Below, piece after piece: positions 14,777-22,194 of a DNA stretch of 24,025 bases. Origin of the DNA: Nitrospirota bacterium (lineage in GTDB: Bacteria > Nitrospirota > Thermodesulfovibrionia > Thermodesulfovibrionales > Magnetobacteriaceae); NCBI GenBank assembly GCA_015232165.1, contig JADGAE010000006.1, positions 1-24,025 on the forward strand. The letters run 5' to 3'. The position numbers and the translations under genes are program-made. The notes under the pieces were generated by a model. It searched no databases and was not told the DNA's origin. It was given only the letters and a program-made list of their open reading frames with translations. Each line of letters begins with the position of its first letter. Within the stretch, counting starts at the first letter, position 1.

Positions 14777-14878
14777 TGGATTCCAGCTCCCTGTTCAGGC
14801 CAGGGACATGTTTCGTTGGAATGACAATAATAGCCTTTTCCTAAGTGTGTCATTCCTGGCTTGACCAGGAATCCAGGA
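14777..14878. repeat. dRS3-like paired palindromic repeat
   Basis: The gap between 14701 and 15014 holds no gene. It contains TGGATTCC..GGAATGACA (14778-14826) and, after 22 bases, TGTCATTCC..GGAATCCA (about 14848-14876), so the pair forms a large inverted repeat. Each unit is a hairpin itself: ATTCCA (14780-14785) pairs with TGGAAT (14817-14822) and encloses TCCCTG/CAGGGA; the second is ATTCCTGG/CTTGA/CCAGGAAT (14852-14872). Similar ATTCC..GGAAT units are dispersed repeats in many bacteria (Neisserial dRS3 is the named example). It sits between convergent genes and may act as a terminator. Confidence 0.6.
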
Positions 14879-15014
14879 AGCGTAAAATCATAGTTACCAT
14901 GACATATAAAGAAGATACTTTTTTTGCTTAAGCGGTGGGATCGTTAATTGCGGACGATGACATAACCGTGGTTTGATTTCCGATGTTATGAGCAATAGCC
15001 GTATTTTTGCGGCT

Positions 15015-15647
15015 CTACTGGAACAGTCTATACCATACCGTCTTTTGAAATTCCACAAAGATAATCTTTGCGCTATTGCGGTCTCTCCACCATCCCTGGA
15101 GTTTTACATCCGAATCTGCCGCGGGATAGACAATCATGGTCATATCATTGTCTTTGGCAAGTTTTTTATATACGTTTCGTGAGCGTGCGGTGTGATAATG
15201 AGAGGTAACAAGAATAAATGACTTTGCCTCCTTACTCTTTAGTAACCTGATGTTGACCTTTGCCTCACCATGTGTACTAACCTGACTAAGTCTCTCATCA
15301 GACCATATGGCATGTTCAGGTGCCACACCACTATCTTGCAACAGCCTCAAATAGAGCTCCGCGATAGTTATCTTCCAGTAGATCGGGCCACCCCAAAACA
15401 CTATGTTCTTGCCATATCCCTTCTTAAACAAGTCTATCGCCGTCATAAGACGCTCGCCGGTATAATCACCCGTCAGCACAACAATGGCATCACACGGTTT
15501 GACGTCATCCTTATATACAAGCTGATTGGCCATGTAGTTCAAGACCGGTTCATGAAACGCATACAGAGCAATCATGAGCACAACAAAAACAACAGTCGAC
15601 CTCTTGATTAAGCTGCTCTTTGGCTTTTTACTTCTGTCTATCAACAT
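15015..15647 (-). CDS. YdcF/SanA-like DUF218 membrane-anchored protein
   Basis: The 210-residue product starts with a basic stretch and one membrane segment (about 17-32, STVVFVVLMIALYAF), then a DUF218 domain on the outer side. Its motifs are visible: CDAIVVLTGDYTGERLMTAI (52-71), KKGYGKNIVFWGG, the STHGEA signature (124-129) and ILVTSHYHTARSRNVYKK (145-162). Related E. coli proteins (SanA, ElyC, YdcF) affect envelope integrity; the chemistry is not settled. It lies seven bases after the response regulator stop and is the last gene of the leftward five-gene group. The preceding stop region holds a GAGGG about 14 bases before its ATG. Its role next to a two-component system is inferred only from position. 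Confidence 0.85.
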   Translation of the reverse strand: MLIDRSKKPKSSLIKRSTVVFVVLMIALYAFHEPVLNYMANQLVYKDDVKPCDAIVVLTGDYTGERLMTAIDLFKKGYGKNIVFWGGPIYWKITIAELYLRLLQDSGVAPEHAIWSDERLSQVSTHGEAKVNIRLLKSKEAKSFILVTSHYHTARSRNVYKKLAKDNDMTMIVYPAADSDVKLQGWWRDRNSAKIIFVEFQKTVWYRLFQ

Positions 15648-15653
15648 CTATGA

Positions 15654-16085
15654 TTAACCCTCTTGCTGCTGCAGGCTCTGCAGACGCTGGCGCAACTGTC
15701 TGTTCTCCTTCTGCAGCACATACCACTTCAGCGCCTTGTCTATCGTATAGAGTATCTGTTCCTTTCTGAACGGCTTGGTGATGAAGTCAAAGCCACCCTT
15801 CTTTAGCGCCTCCGTTGCCGTTTCAAACGTCCCGTATGCCGTGATGATTATCACGGGCAAGTCGTTGTCTATCTGTTTGATGTTATCCAGTAGTTCTATG
15901 CCGTCCATGCCCGGCATCTTCAGGTCGGCTATGATCAGCTCAAAGCTGCCGTTTTTCAGTAGATCGATCACCTCCATGGGGTTGTTGGTGGTCGTCACCC
16001 CGTAGCGGGTCTTATCCTTTATGATCATGGATAGAAGCTTTAGCATGTCGGGTTCGTCATCTACTATCAGTATATTTTCTGGCAT
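15654..16085 (-). CDS. Single-domain response regulator
   Basis: The 143-residue product is one receiver domain (about 4-120) with acidic residues D9/D10, phospho-Asp D54 (IIADLKMPGMDG), T82 and K104 (FITKPFRKEQ), all conserved. The sequence resembles NtrC-family receivers, but it ends in a short Gln-rich helical tail (ENRQLRQRLQSLQQQ) with no AAA+ or DNA-binding domain. It should therefore work through protein contacts or phosphotransfer, not as a sigma-54 activator. AGGAG sits six bases before the ATG. It follows the histidine kinase by 23 bases and precedes the DUF218 gene by 6, so it is almost certainly in one operon with both and is the likely partner of that kinase. Confidence 0.9.
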   Translation of the reverse strand: MPENILIVDDEPDMLKLLSMIIKDKTRYGVTTTNNPMEVIDLLKNGSFELIIADLKMPGMDGIELLDNIKQIDNDLPVIIITAYGTFETATEALKKGGFDFITKPFRKEQILYTIDKALKWYVLQKENRQLRQRLQSLQQQEG

Positions 16086-16108
16086 AATGTCTCCTCTGTA
16101 AATAAGTT

Positions 16109-18445
16109 TTAAGTTAAAACGTTGTTAATAAATTCCTCTGCCTTGCCGTTTTCTTCTTCTATGACTACCTCTGTTTTCGTTGCCGGCAGGGTGATTATAA
16201 ACGTTGTGCCGGTATCTTCGGACTCCTCTATAGTCTTTGTCTCAAAACTGACAGTGCCTCCGTACTTTGTTATAATACCATAACTAACCGACAGACCAAG
16301 TCCTGTCCCCTCGCCGACCTTCTTTGTCGTAAACAGTGGGTCAAAGACCTTCAGACGGTGTTCCTTCCTTATGCCCTCACCGGTATCGGAAAGCCTGATC
16401 TCAACGCCATTGCCGTCATCAACCTTGTCGGTAACGACAGTCAACACGCCTCCCCCCTTCATCGAAAACTCAGCGTTGTTTATTATGTTTAAAAGCACCT
16501 GCTGGAGCTCCACAGGGTCTGCACGCACTATGGGCACATCTTCAGATAGGTGCTTGTGGACTGTTATCTTTTTCAGTTTCAGGTTTTTCCCTATAAAGGA
16601 GAAAAGTTCCTCGATGATCTTGTTTATCTCCACAAGCTCCACGCGCTCATCGAGTGTTTTATGTTCCGTGCAGCGGGCAAAACTCAGGAGGTTTTCTACG
16701 ACCCGCTTGGCGTTATTGGCCTGTTTCTCTATGATCTTCAGGATATCGTATATCTCGGACTCCGGCGGAATCTTCTCCGAGAGCATGTCGGTAAAGCCAA
16801 GGATTATGGCCACCGGGTTGTTTATCTCATGGGCAACCCCGGCCACCATGGTACCCAGAGAGGCGAGCTTCTCCGTGCGCATCATGTTCTGCTCTATGAG
16901 AAACTCTTCGGTTATGTCCCGCGCTATGCCTAGTACCGCGTACATCGAACCCTTCTCATCAAGCAACGGGGTGAAGTTTATGCTCAACCAGTAATCCTTG
17001 CCACCAATACAGAGATTAACCGTCTTCTGCTTACTTATGTTGAAGTCACAGACGTCCCTGATCGACTTTAACACAAGCTCTCTTGCCTCTTGGGCAAAGA
17101 GGTCACCGATCCCCTTGCCCAAGACCTCTTTGGGTTTGGTTTTGAAAAACAGATAGCCGAATATGTTCATCGACAGGATGTTTGTATCCTTGTCAACGGA
17201 AAAGATCACGTCGTGGGCATTCTCCACCAAAGACCTGTACTGACGGACGGACTTGCGCAGTTCCCTGGTTTTTGTATCGACCTCCGTTGTCAGCGTGCTC
17301 GTCCACCTGGTCAGGATGCGGATTATCAACACAAAGAGCAGGATCAATATGGAAATAAACACCCCGCCTATTACGAACTGTCTCAACTGTATGGAGTGAA
17401 CCTCGTCCTCCACCTCACACAGTGGGGCAACTACCGCTACAGACCAGGTGTGTGAACTGTCGGAGATATTGACAGGCGTAAACGCTATCAGCTTGGTCAC
17501 CCCTTGTCCACCAACACTATGCCAACCCGAGTGGTACAGGCTCATGCCCTCCTTGCCAACGAGCATCAGCTCCCTTTGAAACCTGTTTATCTGTCCAAAA
17601 GACACATCCGACTGATTCTGTTTTTTTACTTCGAAGGCATTCTTGCCTATGAAGGCGGCATCAGGGTGATACAGGAACAACCCCTTGTTGTCAATAACCC
17701 AGGCATGACCGGTCTTGCCTGAGATAATAGTGCCTGCCACCTTGCCTATCAGGGAGTTGACATCCACGGTAAAGACCAGTACACCCTTAAAGGTGGTGGT
17801 TGTTGTGCCGGTTGACGTATTGACTGTCTGTAGGGCGGCCTGCTTGTGCATATCACCCCACAGGGGCACTGCCATGTCCATCAGCAGAATGGTCTTGTCC
17901 TTTGTCAAAGACAGGGAGTAGACGTCACTTAGCAACATGCTATTGGGGGACCTTGGGGCCAGGCCGGCCCACGTCAGATACCCGCTGTCTCTGTCGGACA
18001 GATTGAGGTCATTGCCATGTTTGTAATCCAACACGTACCCGAGACGTTTGTCCTTGTCGATAACCCTGACCATGAGCAGACCGTTGTCCCTTGAACTCTC
18101 AAGGGACCTTCTGAGTTGAAGCATCAGGTGATCGTCTTCGTTGTATCTGTCAATGGGCCAGTATTTGATCATCTGGAGCTTGTCCTTGAGTAGATCAACG
18201 TTGTTTTTGATCTGTGTTGCCGCACCCCTGGCCAATAACAACTGCTGGAGGTTGAACTTGGAGATGACAAGCTCACGCACCTGCGCGGCTGCCATCCACT
18301 CCAGAAACAACACCGTTGCCATCAAAAGCAGGGTTATAATGAGCAAAACCCTGCTTAGATACTTGATGCTGCTCAGGGTAAGATATCTGGAAAACACACC
18401 CGATATACACTTGCCGCCCTTGCTGCCGTTGCCACCCTTGTCCAT
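16109..18445 (-). CDS. Membrane histidine kinase, Cache-PAS-HisKA-HATPase
   Basis: The 778-residue product has TM1 (about 32-52), a periplasmic double-Cache-like sensor domain (55-345; GKTGHAWVIDNKGLFLYHPD is a typical Cache stretch), TM2 (356-378), a linker helix, a PAS domain (400-515), a HisKA domain with phospho-His H539 (GVAHEINNP), and an HATPase_c domain with N-box NIINNAEFS (653-661), DTGEGI (687-692) and GTGLGLS (713-719). All catalytic motifs are present. HEINNP kinases of this kind phosphorylate NtrC-type or single receivers; the next gene encodes one. The Cache domain would sense a small ligand in the periplasm; the nearby TauE-type permease suggests an organosulfur, sulfite or carboxylate compound, but this is inference. 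It lies 29 bases after the two-TM protein and in the same leftward group. No clear ribosome binding site precedes the ATG. Confidence 0.92.
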   Translation of the reverse strand: MDKGGNGSKGGKCISGVFSRYLTLSSIKYLSRVLLIITLLLMATVLFLEWMAAAQVRELVISKFNLQQLLLARGAATQIKNNVDLLKDKLQMIKYWPIDRYNEDDHLMLQLRRSLESSRDNGLLMVRVIDKDKRLGYVLDYKHGNDLNLSDRDSGYLTWAGLAPRSPNSMLLSDVYSLSLTKDKTILLMDMAVPLWGDMHKQAALQTVNTSTGTTTTTFKGVLVFTVDVNSLIGKVAGTIISGKTGHAWVIDNKGLFLYHPDAAFIGKNAFEVKKQNQSDVSFGQINRFQRELMLVGKEGMSLYHSGWHSVGGQGVTKLIAFTPVNISDSSHTWSVAVVAPLCEVEDEVHSIQLRQFVIGGVFISILILLFVLIIRILTRWTSTLTTEVDTKTRELRKSVRQYRSLVENAHDVIFSVDKDTNILSMNIFGYLFFKTKPKEVLGKGIGDLFAQEARELVLKSIRDVCDFNISKQKTVNLCIGGKDYWLSINFTPLLDEKGSMYAVLGIARDITEEFLIEQNMMRTEKLASLGTMVAGVAHEINNPVAIILGFTDMLSEKIPPESEIYDILKIIEKQANNAKRVVENLLSFARCTEHKTLDERVELVEINKIIEELFSFIGKNLKLKKITVHKHLSEDVPIVRADPVELQQVLLNIINNAEFSMKGGGVLTVVTDKVDDGNGVEIRLSDTGEGIRKEHRLKVFDPLFTTKKVGEGTGLGLSVSYGIITKYGGTVSFETKTIEESEDTGTTFIITLPATKTEVVIEEENGKAEEFINNVLT

Positions 18446-18474
18446 ACGCCCGGTCTCTAATCCATATATCCGTT

Positions 18475-19179
18475 CTAATGCTTGTGCTTGGCCTTCTTCA
18501 TTGAGAGTCCTAACCCCTCAAACACAAAGAATATGGCATAGCCCCACATTATGGTATAGAACACGTAAAATACCAACAACCCAATCATCAGGAATATTTT
18601 ATCAGAAACCTTCTGAGGCTGTATACCATAAAAATTGTAGGCCGGTTCCACTGCCTTTTTAACCACCGTGTTGATATCCTTTGCCTCCTTGAGTTTTCCG
18701 TCCTTTTCGAGTTTCTTGACCATCTTGGAAAGGGCACCCCACCAGGCCTTCATGACGGTCTTACCGGGTTGCTTGTACCTGGACTCTATCTGCGCGCCAT
18801 CGTTTTGAAACATGACCTCCGAGTCATTAAGCACTACCTCAAGGAGCTTGCCCAGTGAACCATCCACGCTGAGGGCATCCTTGTCAACGCCCGCCTTGAC
18901 ACCTGCGGCATTGAAGAGTTTACCGGCCAATTCAGCCTCCTCGGGCTTGTCCATGGTTATTGTCACTGATATGGGTCGTTCTCCCTTCTTTTTGTTGCCC
19001 TCGATCAGGGCGGGGATAAAGTGTGAAGACCCCTTGGCCAGCTTGTTAAACATGTCGTCGGCATACACCAGGCCGTTCTTGCCGTCGCCAAAAATGGGTG
19101 AAAAGATGAGAAACAGCAATCCGAAAAAACACCCCGCTATTGCCAGACCTTTAAAAAACGCTCCACTATTTCTAATCAT
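18475..19179 (-). CDS. Two-TM protein of unknown function coupled to the TauE permease
   Basis: The 234-residue product has a membrane segment near each end (about 9-30, GLAIAGCFFGLLFLIF; about 190-222, FLMIGLLVFYVFYTIMWGYA) and a soluble, helical, Lys/Glu-rich middle of some 150 residues. Both ends could lie inside, with the middle outside. The tail is basic (KKAKHKH). No family is recognised. Its ribosome binding site (GAGGAGG) is embedded in the last codons of the permease gene and only three bases separate the stop of that gene from this ATG. That implies translational coupling and probably a stoichiometric partner or accessory subunit of the permease. It precedes the sensor kinase by 29 bases, so a link between transport and sensing is plausible. 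Confidence 0.8.
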   Translation of the reverse strand: MIRNSGAFFKGLAIAGCFFGLLFLIFSPIFGDGKNGLVYADDMFNKLAKGSSHFIPALIEGNKKKGERPISVTITMDKPEEAELAGKLFNAAGVKAGVDKDALSVDGSLGKLLEVVLNDSEVMFQNDGAQIESRYKQPGKTVMKAWWGALSKMVKKLEKDGKLKEAKDINTVVKKAVEPAYNFYGIQPQKVSDKIFLMIGLLVFYVFYTIMWGYAIFFVFEGLGLSMKKAKHKH

Positions 19180-19182
19180 AAC

Positions 19183-20430
19183 CTACGCCTCCTCTGTGAA
19201 CTTCTTGAGGTTTCCAAAGAATTTACCAAATACCCACAGGGCAAAAAAACCAACAACAACCCAAAACACAATATTTCCGGTAACCTCTATGAAGGAGCTG
19301 ACCCCCTTTGGGACATTTATCACGTCCAGTTCCGTGAACTTCTTTGGCAGTGTGGCAACCCTGTTAATAAAGCCTGCCAATATGGAAATGGCATAAAATC
19401 CGCGAATATGTGCACCCTTAACGACCTTTGTCGTCAGCGCACCCACCTGGATGCCTATCAATGACCCCAGGAGCATGCCCATTGCCAGGGTATAAAACAC
19501 ATAACCGTATATGGCGTACTGTGTTATCGCTGCAAAACCGGCCGTAAAGATTATCTGTAGTATATCGGTGCCGACCGTGGTCATCGAGGAGACACCAAAG
19601 ACGTAAACAAACATCGGGAAGGTTATAAATCCACCTCCTACGCCCATTATGGCAGCCATGATACCCACGATCACTCCGCCACAGGCAACTATAACACCGG
19701 AGATGCTCCTGCCGCCAGGGACGTAGTCCTCGTCAAACTTTATCATCGGGGGCAGTTTGATGTTCTGCACCTTGATAGTGATACCGGGTGCTGAGTCCGG
19801 GCCTCCGTGGGCATCTCCGGTGTCCGGGGCATTTCTGGTCTTAAGGAAGTCTATCAGCGCATACGTGCCTAAAAAGCCAAGCAGTACGGCATAGATCAGG
19901 CTGATAAATGCCTCGCTCAAGAGGGGATTGAAGTCATAGAGTGCCTTGTTTATCGCCCCTCCGATGACAGCCCCCACGGTAGAGCCAACTAAAAAGGCCA
20001 CGGCCAGTTTCACCGAGACGTTGCCGAGTTTCTTGTGTATGGTGGTGCCCATGATAGCCTTGGCGAAGATGTGAAACAGGTCAGTGCCCACGGCCAGGAT
20101 GCCCTTAACTCCGGCGGCCATTAGTGCCGGTGTGATGATAAACCCTCCGCCTGCCCCTATGCAGCCTGTGATAAGGCCGGCAGCCATGCCTATCGCTATT
20201 GAGACTACAAATATCTTGGTGGAGTAAAACGCCGGTCCATAGGCCGTCTTAGCGCCTATAAAGTCCCCTGCCTCCACAAATGCCACCGCCAGGATCGGCA
20301 AGATAGCGGCAAGAAGTAACCAAACCTTTTTCTTGTCTCTGACGATGCTCATCGACACCTCATAGTCCCACTTGGCGTGCGCTATGGAAGCCGACTTCAA
20401 AAACTCAAATATCCTTGTTCCTATGCCCAT
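19183..20430 (-). CDS. TauE/SafE-family permease
   Basis: The 415-residue product is an integral membrane protein. It shows the internal duplication of the TauE/SafE family: GLITGCIGAGGGFIITPALM, then VGTDLFHIFAKA (about 84-126), and again MAAIMGVGGGFITFPMF, then VGTDILQIIFTAGF in the second half. Hydrophobic segments are spread over the whole length, with a loop rich in Pro, Asp and Gly between the halves (TGDAHGGPDSAPG). Members export or import sulfite, sulfoacetate, sulfolactate or related anions, and specificity cannot be read from sequence. The length is above the usual 250-300 residues because of a 40-residue cytoplasmic start and the middle loop. AGGAGG lies five bases before the ATG. 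It is the first gene of a five-gene leftward operon with a sigma-54-like promoter at 20506-20522. Confidence 0.88.
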   Translation of the reverse strand: MGIGTRIFEFLKSASIAHAKWDYEVSMSIVRDKKKVWLLLAAILPILAVAFVEAGDFIGAKTAYGPAFYSTKIFVVSIAIGMAAGLITGCIGAGGGFIITPALMAAGVKGILAVGTDLFHIFAKAIMGTTIHKKLGNVSVKLAVAFLVGSTVGAVIGGAINKALYDFNPLLSEAFISLIYAVLLGFLGTYALIDFLKTRNAPDTGDAHGGPDSAPGITIKVQNIKLPPMIKFDEDYVPGGRSISGVIVACGGVIVGIMAAIMGVGGGFITFPMFVYVFGVSSMTTVGTDILQIIFTAGFAAITQYAIYGYVFYTLAMGMLLGSLIGIQVGALTTKVVKGAHIRGFYAISILAGFINRVATLPKKFTELDVINVPKGVSSFIEVTGNIVFWVVVGFFALWVFGKFFGNLKKFTEEA

Positions 20431-20505
20431 TATACCTCCTAAAAGTATTTATATAGTTTTGTTTGTCTGTCTATACCTTTTTATCCAAAGGCATGTCGTG
20501 GTAAG

Positions 20506-20522
20506 TGCAAATAACAGGCCAA
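20506..20522 (-). promoter_or_regulatory. Sigma-54-type promoter of the permease operon
   Basis: On the minus strand the sequence is TTGGCCTGTTATTTGCA. The GG and GC dinucleotides are separated by ten bases, and TTGGC plus TTGCA match the -24/-12 consensus (TTGGCACG N4 TTGCW) with two mismatches. Transcription would start near 20495, giving a leader of about 65 bases before the permease ATG. Confidence 0.55.
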
Positions 20523-20575
20523 CATCAAACCAGCCCATATTCAGCGGAAATAGCACTCACGATTAAAAACAGGGG

Positions 20576-20594
20576 GTGCAATTTTTTATTGCAC
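20576..20594. other. Hairpin GTGCAAT/ATTGCAC
   Basis: A perfect 7-bp stem with a five-T loop followed by TTTT on the plus strand. It lies upstream of the sigma-54-like site and far from any rightward gene end, so its role is unclear. Confidence 0.45.
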
Positions 20595-20724
20595 TTTTAT
20601 GGACAAACCTGAGTGTGCATTTTCTTGCATGCAAGAATCTCTTGCACCCCCCACGTGGGAAAAACTGAAGAAAAGGTTGCACACCATAGAAACGCACTTA
20701 CATAGCAGATTTACCGTGAAGATA

Positions 20725-20827
20725 AAGTACCTGCCCATTCAGAAGGGGGTGCGGCAACACCCGCCGTGCGGGCGGAGTCGCCCCCTTCTTTCTTCTTTCG
20801 TATATAATTAATTATGGGCAGGTACTT
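20725..20827. repeat. GC-rich hairpin repeat, copy 3, bounded by 14-base inverted repeats
   Basis: AAGTACCTGCCCAT (20725-20738) and ATGGGCAGGTACTT (20814-20827) are perfect inverted repeats. Between them lies, in reverse orientation, the unit seen at 11804-11898, including the hairpin at 20770-20783 and the TATATAATTAATTA stretch. The whole can fold as one long hairpin and looks like a small mobile element with terminal repeats. Nothing else coding is visible in 20431-21004. Confidence 0.65.
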
Positions 20828-20877
20828 ATTGCACGAGATCGAAAAGCGCCATAAAATACGATTGCCCTGCCAAGCCC

Positions 20878-20905
20878 TACAGTTTTAGATTTATTTTACC
20901 GATAA
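20878..20905 (+). promoter_or_regulatory. Sigma-28-like flagellar promoter before fliW
   Basis: TACAGTTT (20878-20885), 12 bases, then ACCGATAA (20898-20905). The enterobacterial consensus is TAAAGTTT N11 GCCGATAA, so there is one mismatch in each box and one extra spacer base. It lies 100 bases before fliW, a flagellar gene, which supports the call. Confidence 0.5.
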
Positions 20906-21004
20906 AGGTATTTTAAGGGTGGTGGACTGTTGTGCAAAAAAAGTGATATCATAAGAGTTATGAGTCAGTGTTGCATAACAAGTTTCATACTTAGGAGGAT
21001 ATAA

Positions 21005-21421
21005 ATGCGGTTTAATAGTTCACGTTTTGGTGAGTTGGAGGTTGAGGAAGATAAGATTATAAGTTTCCCTCGTGGGCTGGCTGGGTTTGAGGAATTAAAA
21101 CGGTATTGTCTATTGTTTACAGATAAACCCGTTAAGTGGTTACAGTCGGTGGATGCCCCTGATGTTGCCTTTACGCTGGTTGACCCCTTTGTGATATACA
21201 AGGACTATACCTTCACGGCTGTTGACGAGGTGGAGGAGTTTCTACAGTGTAGCAGGATTGAGCACTTGTTAGTGCTGGTGGCAGCAACGATTGGTGAAAA
21301 AGAGATGTCGGTTAATTTTAGCTCTCCGGTTGTTATCAACACCTCCAACATGAGGGCCGCACAACTGATGATTGTAGATGACAGGGTACCATCCAAGTTG
21401 GTAGTTCCAATTGTGACGTAG
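21005..21421 (+). CDS. fliW: Flagellar assembly factor FliW
   Basis: The 138-residue product has the usual FliW length and motifs: FPRGLAGFEELKRYCLLF (21-38), VKWLQSVDAPDVAFTLVDPF (43-62) and MSVNFSSPVVINTSNMRAAQ (101-120). FliW binds flagellin and the translation repressor CsrA in the cytoplasm; free flagellin frees CsrA to shut off flagellin synthesis. AGGAGG lies seven bases before the ATG. A sigma-28-like promoter is 100 bases upstream. csrA often follows fliW, but here the next gene is a SprA-like metalloprotease, 51 bases on, and no csrA is visible in the window. Confidence 0.92.
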   Translation: MRFNSSRFGELEVEEDKIISFPRGLAGFEELKRYCLLFTDKPVKWLQSVDAPDVAFTLVDPFVIYKDYTFTAVDEVEEFLQCSRIEHLLVLVAATIGEKEMSVNFSSPVVINTSNMRAAQLMIVDDRVPSKLVVPIVT

Positions 21422-21472
21422 TGAGGAATCGGCAGCCCGTAACACATTAGGCTGGACAAGGAGGGAAAATAC

Positions 21473-22132
21473 ATGGATGTATCAATTACCGGTATACGGC
21501 AAGGATTGTACCAGGGATATGGGGTATCAGGCGGGCTATCGGGCAGTGCCAGGGGCTCGGGTAACGGCGCAAATAGCAATGAGGCCGATGGCGTCAATCC
21601 GCAGGGCAGGGTAAACGACGGCACCAAGGCCGGCGGTGTTACAGGGGACAATGCCAAGACCACATCCAGGAGTAACGCGGATGAGGCAAAAGAGCGTGAG
21701 ATACAGCTCCAGGTACGGAAGCTAAAACAGCGTGAACAGGCCGTCAAGGCACACGAACAGGCGCACGCATCGGTTGGCGGACAATACGCCGGTTCCCCAA
21801 CCTACGAATATACCAAAGGGCCTGATGGCAAGAGTTATATAAGCGGCGGAGAGGTACCCATTGACGTATCGAAGGAAAAAGAGCCGGATGCCACGATCAG
21901 AAAGATGCGGCAGGTCAGGGCGGCGGCCCTTGCCCCCGCAGACCCCTCACCACAGGACCAGTCAATTGCCGCTAAAGCAACCAAATTAGAAAGCAACGCA
22001 CAACAGGAGTTGGTTACCAAGCAGTTTGATCAGAGGCCGAAGCAGAAAGACTCCTATCTCATGTTTCAAGGGATCGACAGCTCGGGGGTGAAGCCGTCGG
22101 AGGCAGGCTCCAACGTATCGATTTATGTGTGA
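21473..22132 (+). CDS. SprA-related putative metalloprotease
   Basis: The 219-residue product has a low-complexity start rich in Gly, Asn and Ser (1-70), a charged helix (AKEREIQLQVRKLKQREQAV) and the core motif VKAHEQAHASVGGQYAGSP (91-109), with an HExxH zinc site (H94, E95, H98). TYEYTKGPDGKSYISGGEVP follows. This is the pattern of the SprA-related/CJM1_0395 family. The family is annotated as putative metalloprotease from the motif; activity and substrate are not established to my knowledge. No signal peptide is seen. AAGGAGG stands eight to nine bases before the ATG. It follows fliW on the same strand with a short gap and may share its promoter, which would make it flagellum-associated; that is inference. 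Confidence 0.85.
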   Translation: MDVSITGIRQGLYQGYGVSGGLSGSARGSGNGANSNEADGVNPQGRVNDGTKAGGVTGDNAKTTSRSNADEAKEREIQLQVRKLKQREQAVKAHEQAHASVGGQYAGSPTYEYTKGPDGKSYISGGEVPIDVSKEKEPDATIRKMRQVRAAALAPADPSPQDQSIAAKATKLESNAQQELVTKQFDQRPKQKDSYLMFQGIDSSGVKPSEAGSNVSIYV

Positions 22133-22194
22133 ATATTTAAATTTGCGTGAAAACATATGCAATTGTTATTGCGTGATATGTTAGCATAACAAGT

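Noticed and set aside
15654..16085. Response regulator as a truncated NtrC-type activator
   Set aside because: The receiver ends in a short helical tail with a clean stop and tight operon spacing on both sides, and no AAA+ remnant follows, so it appears complete as a single-domain regulator.
20599..20811. 70-codon frame rich in Cys and His upstream of fliW
   Set aside because: Its second half is the GC-rich dispersed repeat and there is no RBS.
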